Origin: an uncultured Arenicella sp.
GTDB lineage: Bacteria; Pseudomonadota; Gammaproteobacteria; Arenicellales; Arenicellaceae
DNA: 61,487 nucleotides
NCBI GenBank assembly: GCA_937973905.1
Contig: CALJJR010000023.1
Coordinates: 1 to 61,487, forward strand
Direction of reading: 5' to 3'
Part shown: positions 25,986 to 34,400 of the stretch, piece by piece
Layout: each line of letters starts with the position of its first letter
How positions within the stretch are numbered: position 1 is the first letter of the stretch
Program-made: the position numbers and the translations under genes
The notes under the pieces: model-generated
Told to the model about the DNA's origin: nothing
The model's input: only the letters and a program-made list of their open reading frames with translations
Databases searched by the model: none

Positions 25986-26375
25986 ATGACGGTTCGAAGT
26001 GGATCCTGCGTTTGCGGAAAGGTGCGGTATACGGCCTCCAAGGTAAAACCGATCTGGTATTGTCATTGTGAACAATGTCGGCGCATGACCGGACACTATA
26101 TGGCGGCCTCGCAAGTTGATCTGACCGATATCGAGATTACTGGTGCGCCAAAATGGTATTACGTTAATCAACGTTCGAAGCACGGGTTTTGTCCGGATTG
26201 TGGTTCGCAGATGTTTTGGCGCAATGAAGAAAACCCGTATATGAGCATCACCGGCGGCAGCATGGATAACACTCATGATTTGCCCAATAAGGGGCATATT
26301 TTTGTCGCCGAAAAAGGTCACTACTATCAGCTACCTGATTCAGAAGTTCAGTGTGACCAATGGACGGAAGACTAG
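25986..26375 (+). CDS. GFA/CENP-V family zinc protein
   Basis: A 129-residue protein of the GFA fold, named for glutathione-dependent formaldehyde-activating enzyme. Zinc-site cysteines are seen at C8, C10, C26, C28, C31, C68 and C71 (CVCGKVRY, YCHCEQCRRMTG, GFCPDCGSQMFW). True formaldehyde-activating function is doubtful for much of the family. Here, though, it is embedded between methyl-transfer genes and downstream of a flavoenzyme that can release formaldehyde, so handling of formaldehyde or another thiol adduct is plausible. The ATG at 25986, 13 bp after the previous stop, is chosen over the long open frame starting at 25806, which overlaps the upstream gene. Confidence 0.85.
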   Translation: MTVRSGSCVCGKVRYTASKVKPIWYCHCEQCRRMTGHYMAASQVDLTDIEITGAPKWYYVNQRSKHGFCPDCGSQMFWRNEENPYMSITGGSMDNTHDLPNKGHIFVAEKGHYYQLPDSEVQCDQWTED

Positions 26376-26381
26376 TTAGCC

Positions 26382-28310
26382 ATGAGTAAAGTTGTTTTCA
26401 CACCGGCCGGACTAGCCCGCGAGACCGAACCGCAAACCACGGTGCTGGCTGCGGCGTTTGACGCTGGTGTGCAGATCCGTTCCTTATGTGGGGGTAATGG
26501 TAATTGTCGTCAATGTTGGGTGAGAATCATTGAAGGTTCTCACAGCAAGCACGGCATCGAGGTAGGGCCCGAATCAGCTTCGCCGATGACCGACATCGAG
26601 CAACGCATGACCAGCCGCATCAAACGCTATCAGGGTATGCGTTTAGCCTGCCGCACTAAAGTGTGTGGTGACTTGTTGGTTGACGTTCCTGAGGCAAGTC
26701 AGGAGCATCTGACCAATATTAGTAAAAGCAACGTCGCGCGTGATTTTATAATTCATCCAAGCATCCAACTCGTTGATCTCACTCTGGCCGAAGCTACGAT
26801 GGATGACAATCCATCGGCCAGCGAAAATATCTCCGCGCGGCTCGCCGAACAGGGCGTGGAAGCAAGGCTAAATTTTCATTGTTTAGCTGGTCTGCAATCG
26901 GCCATCGAAGAATCCAAAGGTTGCCTGACCGTCGCGGTTAGGGATGCTCGAGAGGTTGTCGCAATATATCCCCCGGAAACCAAGCGTGTAATCGGTGGCG
27001 CGGTTGATATCGGCTCGACCACCATTGCACTGTATATTCATGATCTGCACACCGGTGAGCTGCTTTACGAAGCGTCAGCGATGAATCCGCAAATTCGCTT
27101 TGGTGAAGATCTCATGAGCCGTGTCTCTTATGTGATGATGAATAAAGGTGGCGATGCAGAAATGACCAAAGCGGTGCGGGATAAGTTGCTAGAGATGGTC
27201 ACGGCAGCTTGTAAAAAACTCGAACTCGCGGCGGAAAGGTTGTTGGAGCTGGTGCTGGTTGGTAATCCGATTATGCATCACTTGTTTTTCGGGATATCAC
27301 CGGTTCCACTCGGCCAAGCCCCCTTCACCGTCGCATCGCGAGAGCTTCAAACCGTGCTTGCCGTAGACCTTGGCTTGGAGATCAACCCAACAACGAGAAT
27401 CACGTTTTTACCGCTCATTGCAGGTCATGTTGGTGCCGATACCGCCGCCGCCTATTTGAGCGAAATAGAGACCATGCAAAGTAAGACCGCATTGCTGGTC
27501 GACATTGGTACCAATGCTGAAATCATGTTGGCAAAAAATGGCCGCGTATACGCGACCTCTTCACCAACCGGCCCAGCGTTTGAGGGTGCAGAGATCAGCG
27601 CCGGAGTGCGTGCGTCGCATGGCGCAATTGAGCGCGTTAGAATTGACCCTGAAACTCTCGACGTGAGTTATAAATTGATTGGCGTGGACAGTTGGTCGGA
27701 TACCGAAGAATTTGCCTCCACTCGACAACGGGCGATTGGAATCTGTGGCTCAGGCATCATCGAAGTCATGGTTTGTTTGGCACAAGCTGGTCTCATTGAT
27801 CAAGGCGGCTTGTTTGTACAAGATCGGGCCCCGCACTTATTCGATACAGTGGATAACACTACGCGGTTTTTGCTGGTGGAGCAGGGCGAACATTCGATTT
27901 ATGTGGAACAGACCGATGTGCGCTCGATACAATTGGCTAAAGCGGCCTTGTATGCGGGTGTGCAACTGCTCATGGATTACCTTGAATGCGACTCCGTTGA
28001 AACGGTGCTGTTAGCTGGCGCCTTTGGATCGCATCTCGACCCCGATTACGTGGCCGATTTGGATTTAGTGCCGCATGCGCGAAAAGATCAGATTCGATCG
28101 GTCGGCAATGCAGCAGGGATCGGCGCAACTAAGGTGCTTCTCGACACCCGGGAACGAGAAAGAATTATTACAGAGGTTGGAAAAGTTCAAAAAATTGAAA
28201 GCGCGAATGAACCGCGCTTTCAAGAATATTTTGTTGAAGGCATGAAGTTTTCTGTGTCACCGGTTGCCGGGCAGAAATCACAGCGCAATCGTCGCCATAG
28301 GCGTTCATAA
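26382..28310 (+). CDS. Corrinoid-activating [2Fe-2S]/ASKHA ATPase (RACo/RamA-like)
   Basis: A 642-residue reductive activator that uses ATP and a low-potential electron to return oxidised Co(II) corrinoid protein to active Co(I). The N-terminal plant-type ferredoxin domain has C36, C42, C45 and C90 (CGGNGNCRQC and LACRTKV). The C-terminal ASKHA/DUF4445 ATPase domain shows the GGAVDIGSTTIALYI phosphate loop, LLVDIGTNAEIML, and GICGSGIIEVM and LAGAFGSH motifs. It follows the GFA gene by 6 bp. The last dozen residues are Arg-rich (QRNRRHRRS). In an oxic marine organism this repair protein would be essential, because cobalamin is easily oxidised. Confidence 0.94.
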   Translation: MSKVVFTPAGLARETEPQTTVLAAAFDAGVQIRSLCGGNGNCRQCWVRIIEGSHSKHGIEVGPESASPMTDIEQRMTSRIKRYQGMRLACRTKVCGDLLVDVPEASQEHLTNISKSNVARDFIIHPSIQLVDLTLAEATMDDNPSASENISARLAEQGVEARLNFHCLAGLQSAIEESKGCLTVAVRDAREVVAIYPPETKRVIGGAVDIGSTTIALYIHDLHTGELLYEASAMNPQIRFGEDLMSRVSYVMMNKGGDAEMTKAVRDKLLEMVTAACKKLELAAERLLELVLVGNPIMHHLFFGISPVPLGQAPFTVASRELQTVLAVDLGLEINPTTRITFLPLIAGHVGADTAAAYLSEIETMQSKTALLVDIGTNAEIMLAKNGRVYATSSPTGPAFEGAEISAGVRASHGAIERVRIDPETLDVSYKLIGVDSWSDTEEFASTRQRAIGICGSGIIEVMVCLAQAGLIDQGGLFVQDRAPHLFDTVDNTTRFLLVEQGEHSIYVEQTDVRSIQLAKAALYAGVQLLMDYLECDSVETVLLAGAFGSHLDPDYVADLDLVPHARKDQIRSVGNAAGIGATKVLLDTRERERIITEVGKVQKIESANEPRFQEYFVEGMKFSVSPVAGQKSQRNRRHRRS

Positions 28311-28362
28311 CCTTTGGCGCACGAGTTCGCACAAGAACAATTACAGAGGAGTCAAAACCATA

Positions 28363-29892
28363 ATGGCTAGAGAACGAAGAAATAGAAGAAGACGCGGTGG
28401 TGATCAGGGCGTGGACAACAGGCCCAAAGCCCCAGCGTTTATTAAACGTAAAATTCCTCATTTTGAAATACTCGATGAAGAAGCGCTGCAGACGATTGAA
28501 GGTAACGCTGAAACCATTCTTGAAGAAATTGGGATCGATTTCCTGGAAGACCCAGAATCGATTGAGATATTTAAAGAAGCAGGCGCTGATATCAAGGGTG
28601 AGCGAGTTCATTTCCCGCGTGGGATGTGCCGTGAAATTATCCAAAAAACAGCTCCTCGCGAATTCACCCAGCACGCGCGCAACCCTGCTCGCAGCGTGGT
28701 CATTGGAGGTAATAATTTAGTCTTGGTGCCGGCTTATGGGCCGCCCTTCGTGCATGATCTCGATAACGGCCGTCGCTACGCAACCATCGAAGACTTCCGC
28801 AACTTCGTCAAGCTGGCGTATATGTCAGACAATCTTCACCATTCTGGAGGCACGGTTTGTGAGCCTGTTGACCTGCCAGTCAATAAACGCCACTACGATA
28901 TGGTTTACAGCCACATCAAATACTCTGACAAAGCGTTTATGGGGTCGGTGACTCACCCAATGCGAGCGCAAGATTCAGTAGATATGGCGAAGATCGTATT
29001 CGGTGACGAATTTGTCGATCAAAATTGCGTCATGGTTAACCTTATTAATGCGAATTCACCAATGACCTTTGATGCCACGATGCTGGGCGCATTGAAAGTT
29101 TACGCACGCAATAATCAGGCAACGATGGTATCGCCGTTTATCGTGGCGGGCGCCATGTCGCCGGTATCGGCTGCCGGTGTTGCCGCGCAGAGCTTTGCCG
29201 AAGGACTCGCGGGCATGACCTTGGTTCAGTTGCTGCGCCCTGGTGCGCCGATGATCTATGGTAATTTTGTGAGTTCGATGTCGATGCAATCCGGCGCGCC
29301 AACTTTTGGTTCTCCTGAGGCAGGACAAGTTATGAATATTGGCGGCGCACTAGCACGTCGTTTAGGCGTACCTTTTCGCAGTGGGGGTGGTTTCACTTCC
29401 TCAAAGCTACCAGATGCTCAAGCTGCTTATGAAGCTGCCAATACTTTGAATGCAACATTGATGGCGGGCGTTAATTTTGCTCTGCATACTGCGGGCTGGT
29501 TGGAAGGTGGTCTGGCCATGGGTTATGAGAAATTCGTCATGGACGCAGACCAAGCTGGCATGATTCGCATTATGGCAGAGGGCGTTGATATGTCTGAAAA
29601 TGGGCAAGCAATGAGCGCCTTACGAGAGGTGGGACCTGGGCAACATTTTCTGGGGTGCGAGCACACGCAGGCAAATTTCAAAACAGCGTTCTACATGTCT
29701 AACGTGAGCGATAACAACAGTTATGAGCAGTGGGTTGAAGATGGCAGTCAAGATACGGCGACTCGTGCTAATGCTCGATTTAAAGAAATGTTGGCCGCGT
29801 ATCAAGCGCCCGAGCTGGATCCCGCGATCGATGAAGCATTGCTGGCGTTTATGGAGCAACGCAAAGCGAGCTTTCCAGATTCCAATATTTAG
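28363..29892 (+). CDS. MttB-superfamily methylamine methyltransferase without pyrrolysine (glycine betaine type)
   Basis: A 509-residue member of the trimethylamine methyltransferase (MttB) superfamily. Recognised by the EGNAETILEEIGIDFLEDPE N-terminal helix (quoted in part), NLVLVPAYGPPFVHDLDNG, HHSGGTVCEP, QSFAEGLAGMTLVQLLRPG (in part) and the C-terminal GPGQHFLGCEHTQANF. The frame has no internal amber codon, so it lacks pyrrolysine, as in MtgB, which demethylates glycine betaine to dimethylglycine. The gene neighbourhood with a dimethylglycine-dehydrogenase-like enzyme supports the same substrate; carnitine, proline betaine or butyrobetaine are alternatives within the superfamily. Start at the ATG at 28363 behind AGAGGA. 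Residues 2-12 are strongly basic (ARERRNRRRRG). Confidence 0.92.
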   Translation: MARERRNRRRRGGDQGVDNRPKAPAFIKRKIPHFEILDEEALQTIEGNAETILEEIGIDFLEDPESIEIFKEAGADIKGERVHFPRGMCREIIQKTAPREFTQHARNPARSVVIGGNNLVLVPAYGPPFVHDLDNGRRYATIEDFRNFVKLAYMSDNLHHSGGTVCEPVDLPVNKRHYDMVYSHIKYSDKAFMGSVTHPMRAQDSVDMAKIVFGDEFVDQNCVMVNLINANSPMTFDATMLGALKVYARNNQATMVSPFIVAGAMSPVSAAGVAAQSFAEGLAGMTLVQLLRPGAPMIYGNFVSSMSMQSGAPTFGSPEAGQVMNIGGALARRLGVPFRSGGGFTSSKLPDAQAAYEAANTLNATLMAGVNFALHTAGWLEGGLAMGYEKFVMDADQAGMIRIMAEGVDMSENGQAMSALREVGPGQHFLGCEHTQANFKTAFYMSNVSDNNSYEQWVEDGSQDTATRANARFKEMLAAYQAPELDPAIDEALLAFMEQRKASFPDSNI

Positions 29893-29928
29893 AGCGGAAA
29901 TTCAATAATTCTGTTGGAGTGACGTTAA

Positions 29929-30297
29929 GTGGAATACGAATCGATTAATTTTGCCGCCAAGCTGGAGAAAATTGATGATCATTGGCAGCCGCGTGTCTTA
30001 GCAGAACTTAATGATTATCAGTTCAAGATCGTCAAGATTCTCGGTGACTTTGTTTGGCACTCCCATACAGATACCGATGAGGCATTTATCGTTCTTGACG
30101 GCGAGCTGCGAATCGATTTTCCAGATGGCCAAGTTACAATTGGGCGGGGCGAGATGTATGTGGTACCAAAAGGTTTAGAGCACAAACCCTTTGCTGAACA
30201 GGAAGTAAAGATGCTGTTGGTCGAACCAAAAGGCGTGGTTAATACGGGTGATGAAGAATCATCCGCGCGCACGGCTAAAAATGATCTGTGGATTTAG
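29929..30297 (+). CDS. Small cupin protein
   Basis: A 122-residue single-domain cupin starting at GTG 29929 behind TTGGAG. Motif 1 reads WHSHTDTDEAFIVLDGEL (two His and a Glu as metal ligands), and motif 2 is near VVPKGLEHKPFA. Such proteins bind a metal, but their reactions vary widely (isomerase, dioxygenase, sugar or osmolyte modification). It ends the plus-strand cluster 36 bp after the MttB-like gene and faces a convergent enolase-superfamily gene only 14 bp away. Function unknown; cotranscription suggests an accessory role in the same pathway. Confidence 0.82.
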   Translation: MEYESINFAAKLEKIDDHWQPRVLAELNDYQFKIVKILGDFVWHSHTDTDEAFIVLDGELRIDFPDGQVTIGRGEMYVVPKGLEHKPFAEQEVKMLLVEPKGVVNTGDEESSARTAKNDLWI

Positions 30298-30311
30298 CTG
30301 CCTGAGTTGCC

Positions 30312-31397
30312 CTAACCCAGTGCGAATTGATCGAGCGTATTTTGATTAAAGGTAAAACCTGTGCCCGGGCGTTGGGGTATCTGCAGCAGGCCATTTTGTA
30401 ACTCGAGAGTTTCATTAAACAGCGCGCTAAACCAAGGCATGTGCTCAACACTGATGCAGTTGGGAGCTGCACCCGCAATACAAAGGCTGTGTTCCGTAAA
30501 GATATGTGTTGAAATCGGCACGTGGTAAGCGCTGGCTAAGGCCGCCACCTTGAGCATTTCAGACAGGCCGCCAATCCGCTGGAGATCTGGCATGAGTACA
30601 TCGCAGGCTTTTGCCTGCAGCATGGCCTGCATGCCAAAACGAGTGTACTCAGTTTCGCCTGAAGCAACTGGCATGGGGGCCGCCGCAGTTACCTGCGCAT
30701 GGCCGTCAAGATCATGTGCGGCAACCGGTTCTTCGAGCCATGCGATATTGAGTTGATCGAGTTCTCTGGCGAGCTTGATGGCGTGTTTCACACCTAGATT
30801 TTGATTGGCGTCGGCTAATAGCTCGATATCATCCCCAATGGCCTCCCTCACGATCCGGGCTCGCTCAATATCGTCGCTCAATTTTGGTGATCCAACTCGC
30901 ATCTTAATGCTCCTAAATCCCTGCTGAACAAAGTTTTGCGCGTCTAACGCTAATTCTTCTATGGAGTTGCTAAGCCACAAGCCACCACTGGCGTAGGTTT
31001 TGATTTCATCACGGCATGCGCCAAACAAGCGATGCAAAGGCTGATCGGCGATCTTGCCAACGAGATCCCAGCACGCCGTGTCCATTGCGGAGAGCGCCGC
31101 CACGGTGACGCCTTTTTGCCCGCTGGGGTTTATCTCTTGCCATATTTCCTGCCAGATCGCGCTTACGAAATGCGGGTCTCGCCCGATTAAAACATGATCA
31201 AAGCCTCGTACCATTTCATCGAATGCTTTGAGGCGAGCTGCGTTGATCGTAAATAGGTAAGATTCACCAACCACGCCTTGATCGCTTTCAAGTGTGAGAC
31301 AAACACAGCCGACTGAACTAATTTGGTGTATTGCCGTGGCAATAGGCTTGTCCAATGGCAGGTTTACGAGACGCGTGGTTACGCCAGTGATTTTCAT
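30312..31397 (-). CDS. Mandelate racemase/muconate-lactonizing family enzyme
   Basis: A 361-residue enolase-superfamily enzyme of the mandelate-racemase subgroup. Expected residues are present: base K165-x-R167 (SIKMRVG), Mg ligands D196, E222 and E248 (LADANQ, WLEEP, SGETEYT), and the D271/H298 dyad (MPDLQRIGG and STHIFTEH). The subgroup covers acid-sugar dehydratases and alpha-proton racemases, so the substrate cannot be read from sequence. It overlaps a LysR regulator gene by four bases at its 5' end and ends 14 bp from the cupin stop. Neighbours suggest a role linked to quaternary amines (for example epimerisation of a betaine) but a sugar-acid dehydratase is equally possible. Confidence 0.88.
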   Translation of the reverse strand: MKITGVTTRLVNLPLDKPIATAIHQISSVGCVCLTLESDQGVVGESYLFTINAARLKAFDEMVRGFDHVLIGRDPHFVSAIWQEIWQEINPSGQKGVTVAALSAMDTACWDLVGKIADQPLHRLFGACRDEIKTYASGGLWLSNSIEELALDAQNFVQQGFRSIKMRVGSPKLSDDIERARIVREAIGDDIELLADANQNLGVKHAIKLARELDQLNIAWLEEPVAAHDLDGHAQVTAAAPMPVASGETEYTRFGMQAMLQAKACDVLMPDLQRIGGLSEMLKVAALASAYHVPISTHIFTEHSLCIAGAAPNCISVEHMPWFSALFNETLELQNGLLQIPQRPGTGFTFNQNTLDQFALG

Positions 31398-32242
31398 TCG
31401 GATCTCACCGCTTGTAGACCGCGCAGTGCAGTTTGTACCGCTTCGGTTTCTTCCGACGCAGTGAAGTACGCGAGGTAGGTAGTTAAACTAAATTCTGGTG
31501 CATCGGAAACCCTAAAAAGTTGTTCGCTTGCGAGTAACTCAATGACTTCACTCTCCAGAAAGTAACCCGACCCACCTTGTTCAAGAATATGGCTGAGCGC
31601 GACGGCGGATAAGCCCACCGTCATCTGATGGGTAGGATTGTCTGGAAAGCGCCGGCTGTGCTCAGACCTAAATCGCTGCCCCCAGTCCACATAAACGTAG
31701 CCCTCTACGGGAGTAGGCTGTGCTTGCCGAGGGTAGGTACACACCAAGATGAGTTTCTCGCGCACGTATTCTTCAATTACTAAGTCTGGGTTGCGCTGAG
31801 GTTCGTAGAGCACTGCAGCGCTGATTAGACCATTGCGCAACATGCTCATCAGCCTGTCTGAATAATCAGAATGAACTTGAGTGGCAATATGTGGCGCGTT
31901 TTCCTTCATCCATTGCAACCAGGGAGCCGCGGTGGTTTGCCAGTGGTTCAGTTGGACGCCCATGCCCACCATTGCGTTGACGCCAGCGGATAAAGCGCTT
32001 TCTTGTTTGGCGAGCTCCCACGCTTGTACCAATGTCAGCGCATGCTTATGAAATGCAAGCCCGCCATTAGTGAGGGTGGCGCCGGTGCGTTTGCGCGTGA
32101 AAAGTTGGCGATTGAGGTGTTCTTCTAGGTTTTTGATCCGCGCCGACATCGCTGATTGAGTGATGCTGAGGTTGTCCGCGGCGTGCAAAAAGCTCCCAGT
32201 TGAAGCAACCTCTAAAAAGGCGCGAATGGTCTCAATGTTCAC
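31394..32242 (-). CDS. LysR-family transcriptional regulator
   Basis: A 282-residue LysR-type regulator. The N-terminal winged helix-turn-helix shows FLEVASTGSFLHAADNLSIT then SQSAMSARIKNLEEHL-like residues, followed by the LFTRKRTGATLT wing. The periplasmic-binding-like effector domain runs from about residue 90. It is the first gene of a two-gene minus-strand operon with the enolase-superfamily enzyme (4-bp overlap) and is divergent from the SMR transporter gene across 112 bp. It probably controls both and itself. Effector unknown. Confidence 0.92.
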   Translation of the reverse strand: MNIETIRAFLEVASTGSFLHAADNLSITQSAMSARIKNLEEHLNRQLFTRKRTGATLTNGGLAFHKHALTLVQAWELAKQESALSAGVNAMVGMGVQLNHWQTTAAPWLQWMKENAPHIATQVHSDYSDRLMSMLRNGLISAAVLYEPQRNPDLVIEEYVREKLILVCTYPRQAQPTPVEGYVYVDWGQRFRSEHSRRFPDNPTHQMTVGLSAVALSHILEQGGSGYFLESEVIELLASEQLFRVSDAPEFSLTTYLAYFTASEETEAVQTALRGLQAVRSE

Positions 32243-32269
32243 AGGTTAAAATCTAACAAATCGAAATAA

Positions 32270-32289
32270 TTGCATTGTCATGCTAGCAA
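32270..32289. promoter_or_regulatory. Candidate LysR-type operator
   Basis: TTGC (32270-32273) and GCAA (32286-32289) form a short inverted repeat with a 12-base gap, close to the T-N11-A shape of LysR sites. It lies in the divergent gap between the LysR gene and the SMR transporter. The short arms make this a weak call. Confidence 0.25.
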
Positions 32290-32354
32290 ATTTAGAAATA
32301 TGAGATCAACTAGATTAATATGATGCTGAAATTGATGATAGAACGCTAAGAATT

Positions 32355-32681
32355 ATGAACGCATGGACCTATTTACTGTTAGGTATATTGTTTGAGGTGT
32401 CTGCAACAAGCACCCTGAAACTGAGCGAGGGGTTTACCAAGCCATTGCCGACGACAATCTGTTTGCTGGGCTTTTGTGCGGCTCTTTACGCTCTTTCTAA
32501 AGCCGTTGAGACCTTAGAGATTGGTGTGGTTTACGCTATTTGGTCTGGCGCGGGTATTGTGCTGATTGCCTTGATTGGCATCGTCTTTTATGGTGAGACG
32601 GTAAACTTGGCAAAAGTGTTTTTTACCGCGCTAGTGCTCATAGGAGTGGTTGGCTTGCAATTGCAGTCTGTTCACGCCTGA
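32355..32681 (+). CDS. Small multidrug resistance (SMR/EmrE-type) transporter
   Basis: A 108-residue four-helix inner-membrane proton antiporter. The essential glutamate E14 is in place (LGILFEVSATSTLKLSEG), followed by the conserved KPLPT turn, AYAIWSG-like VVYAIWSGAG, and the GE motif in helix 4 entry (FYGETV). SMR proteins export quaternary ammonium compounds, and EmrE is reported to move betaine and choline. Placement beside a betaine cluster and divergent from a LysR gene suggests a role in exporting or balancing a quaternary amine. It overlaps the convergent Smr-domain gene by 10 bases at the 3' ends. Confidence 0.9.
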   Translation: MNAWTYLLLGILFEVSATSTLKLSEGFTKPLPTTICLLGFCAALYALSKAVETLEIGVVYAIWSGAGIVLIALIGIVFYGETVNLAKVFFTALVLIGVVGLQLQSVHA

Positions 32682-33211
32682 GCCGGACCTAGCAGCACAT
32701 AGACGGCGCCGGTTCCACCATCGTTGGCCGGTGATGAACACACCGCAATGACGTATTGGTTTTTGCTCAGCCAGCCGAGCAGCATGTTTTTCAAAACAGG
32801 TGTGCGGCCTGCCGAATTTCGGCCCTTGCCGTGAACTATTCTGACCGCTCTGACGCGATCACGTGCACAGTCGTTCACGAATGCGTGAGTCTCTTGTTTG
32901 GCCTCGGAGGCTATCAAACCGTGCAAATCGAGCTCGTCTTGAATGGCGTAATCACCGCGGCGGAGCTTCTTAAGCAGTCGAGATGAATATCCAGAACGAA
33001 GGAACTTGAGTTCGTCACCACTTTCAAAGCTTGTGGTTTCTTCCGATTCCTCGAGCAGCTCTTGCATCACTCGAGCATCGTCCAAAAGACGCTGTCGCGG
33101 TGTGGGCTCTAAAGGTGGTCGATAGGGCGCCACCTTATCTTGTTTTAAACGCTTGACGCCAAGTTTCTGCAGTTCGAGCAGTTTCTCCATTTGGTCGGCG
33201 TCATCTGCCAT
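32672..33211 (-). CDS. Smr-domain protein (YfcN/SmrB-like)
   Basis: A 179-residue protein with a C-terminal Smr domain, recognised by ELDLHGLIASEAKQE and the VRIVHGKGRNS loop. Smr domains are nucleases or nucleic-acid-binding modules; SmrB (YfcN) cuts mRNA at collided ribosomes. The N-terminal ~80 residues are charged and resemble the YfcN leader (KVAPYRPPLEPTPRQR). The length matches E. coli YfcN, so SmrB is the best guess. It is upstream of, not overlapping, the trxB stop by 20 bp on the same strand, so cotranscription from trxB is possible. Confidence 0.85.
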   Translation of the reverse strand: MADDADQMEKLLELQKLGVKRLKQDKVAPYRPPLEPTPRQRLLDDARVMQELLEESEETTSFESGDELKFLRSGYSSRLLKKLRRGDYAIQDELDLHGLIASEAKQETHAFVNDCARDRVRAVRIVHGKGRNSAGRTPVLKNMLLGWLSKNQYVIAVCSSPANDGGTGAVYVLLGPAQA

Positions 33212-33231
33212 CAGTAAGCAGCTAGAAAGCT

Positions 33232-34239
<1,008 letters not shown>

Positions 34240-34354
34240 CTAAACAAATCCTCTGCGGCTGCCTAGCTATGAATTCAAGCTTTGAAGAGATCGAAATCGG
34301 AAAAAGCTGTAGCGTGTCATTAGAACCTAATCAGGCTAGAATACAGCCATACTC

Positions 34355-34382
34355 GTGGCGTAACTAGCCACCCGATTTTTTT
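34355..34382 (+). terminator. Hairpin with T-run just upstream of ftsK
   Basis: GTGGC (34355-34359) pairs with GCCAC (34367-34371) around a 7-base loop, followed four bases later by seven T (34376-34382). This looks like a weak intrinsic terminator 18 bp before the ftsK start. It could be an attenuator in the ftsK leader. The stem is short, so confidence is low. Confidence 0.35.
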
Positions 34383-34400
34383 ACCAAGCACTAGAGCAAG

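Noticed and set aside
28363-29892. Pyrrolysine-containing MttB
   Set aside because: The frame runs 509 codons without an internal TAG, and no pyl genes are seen.
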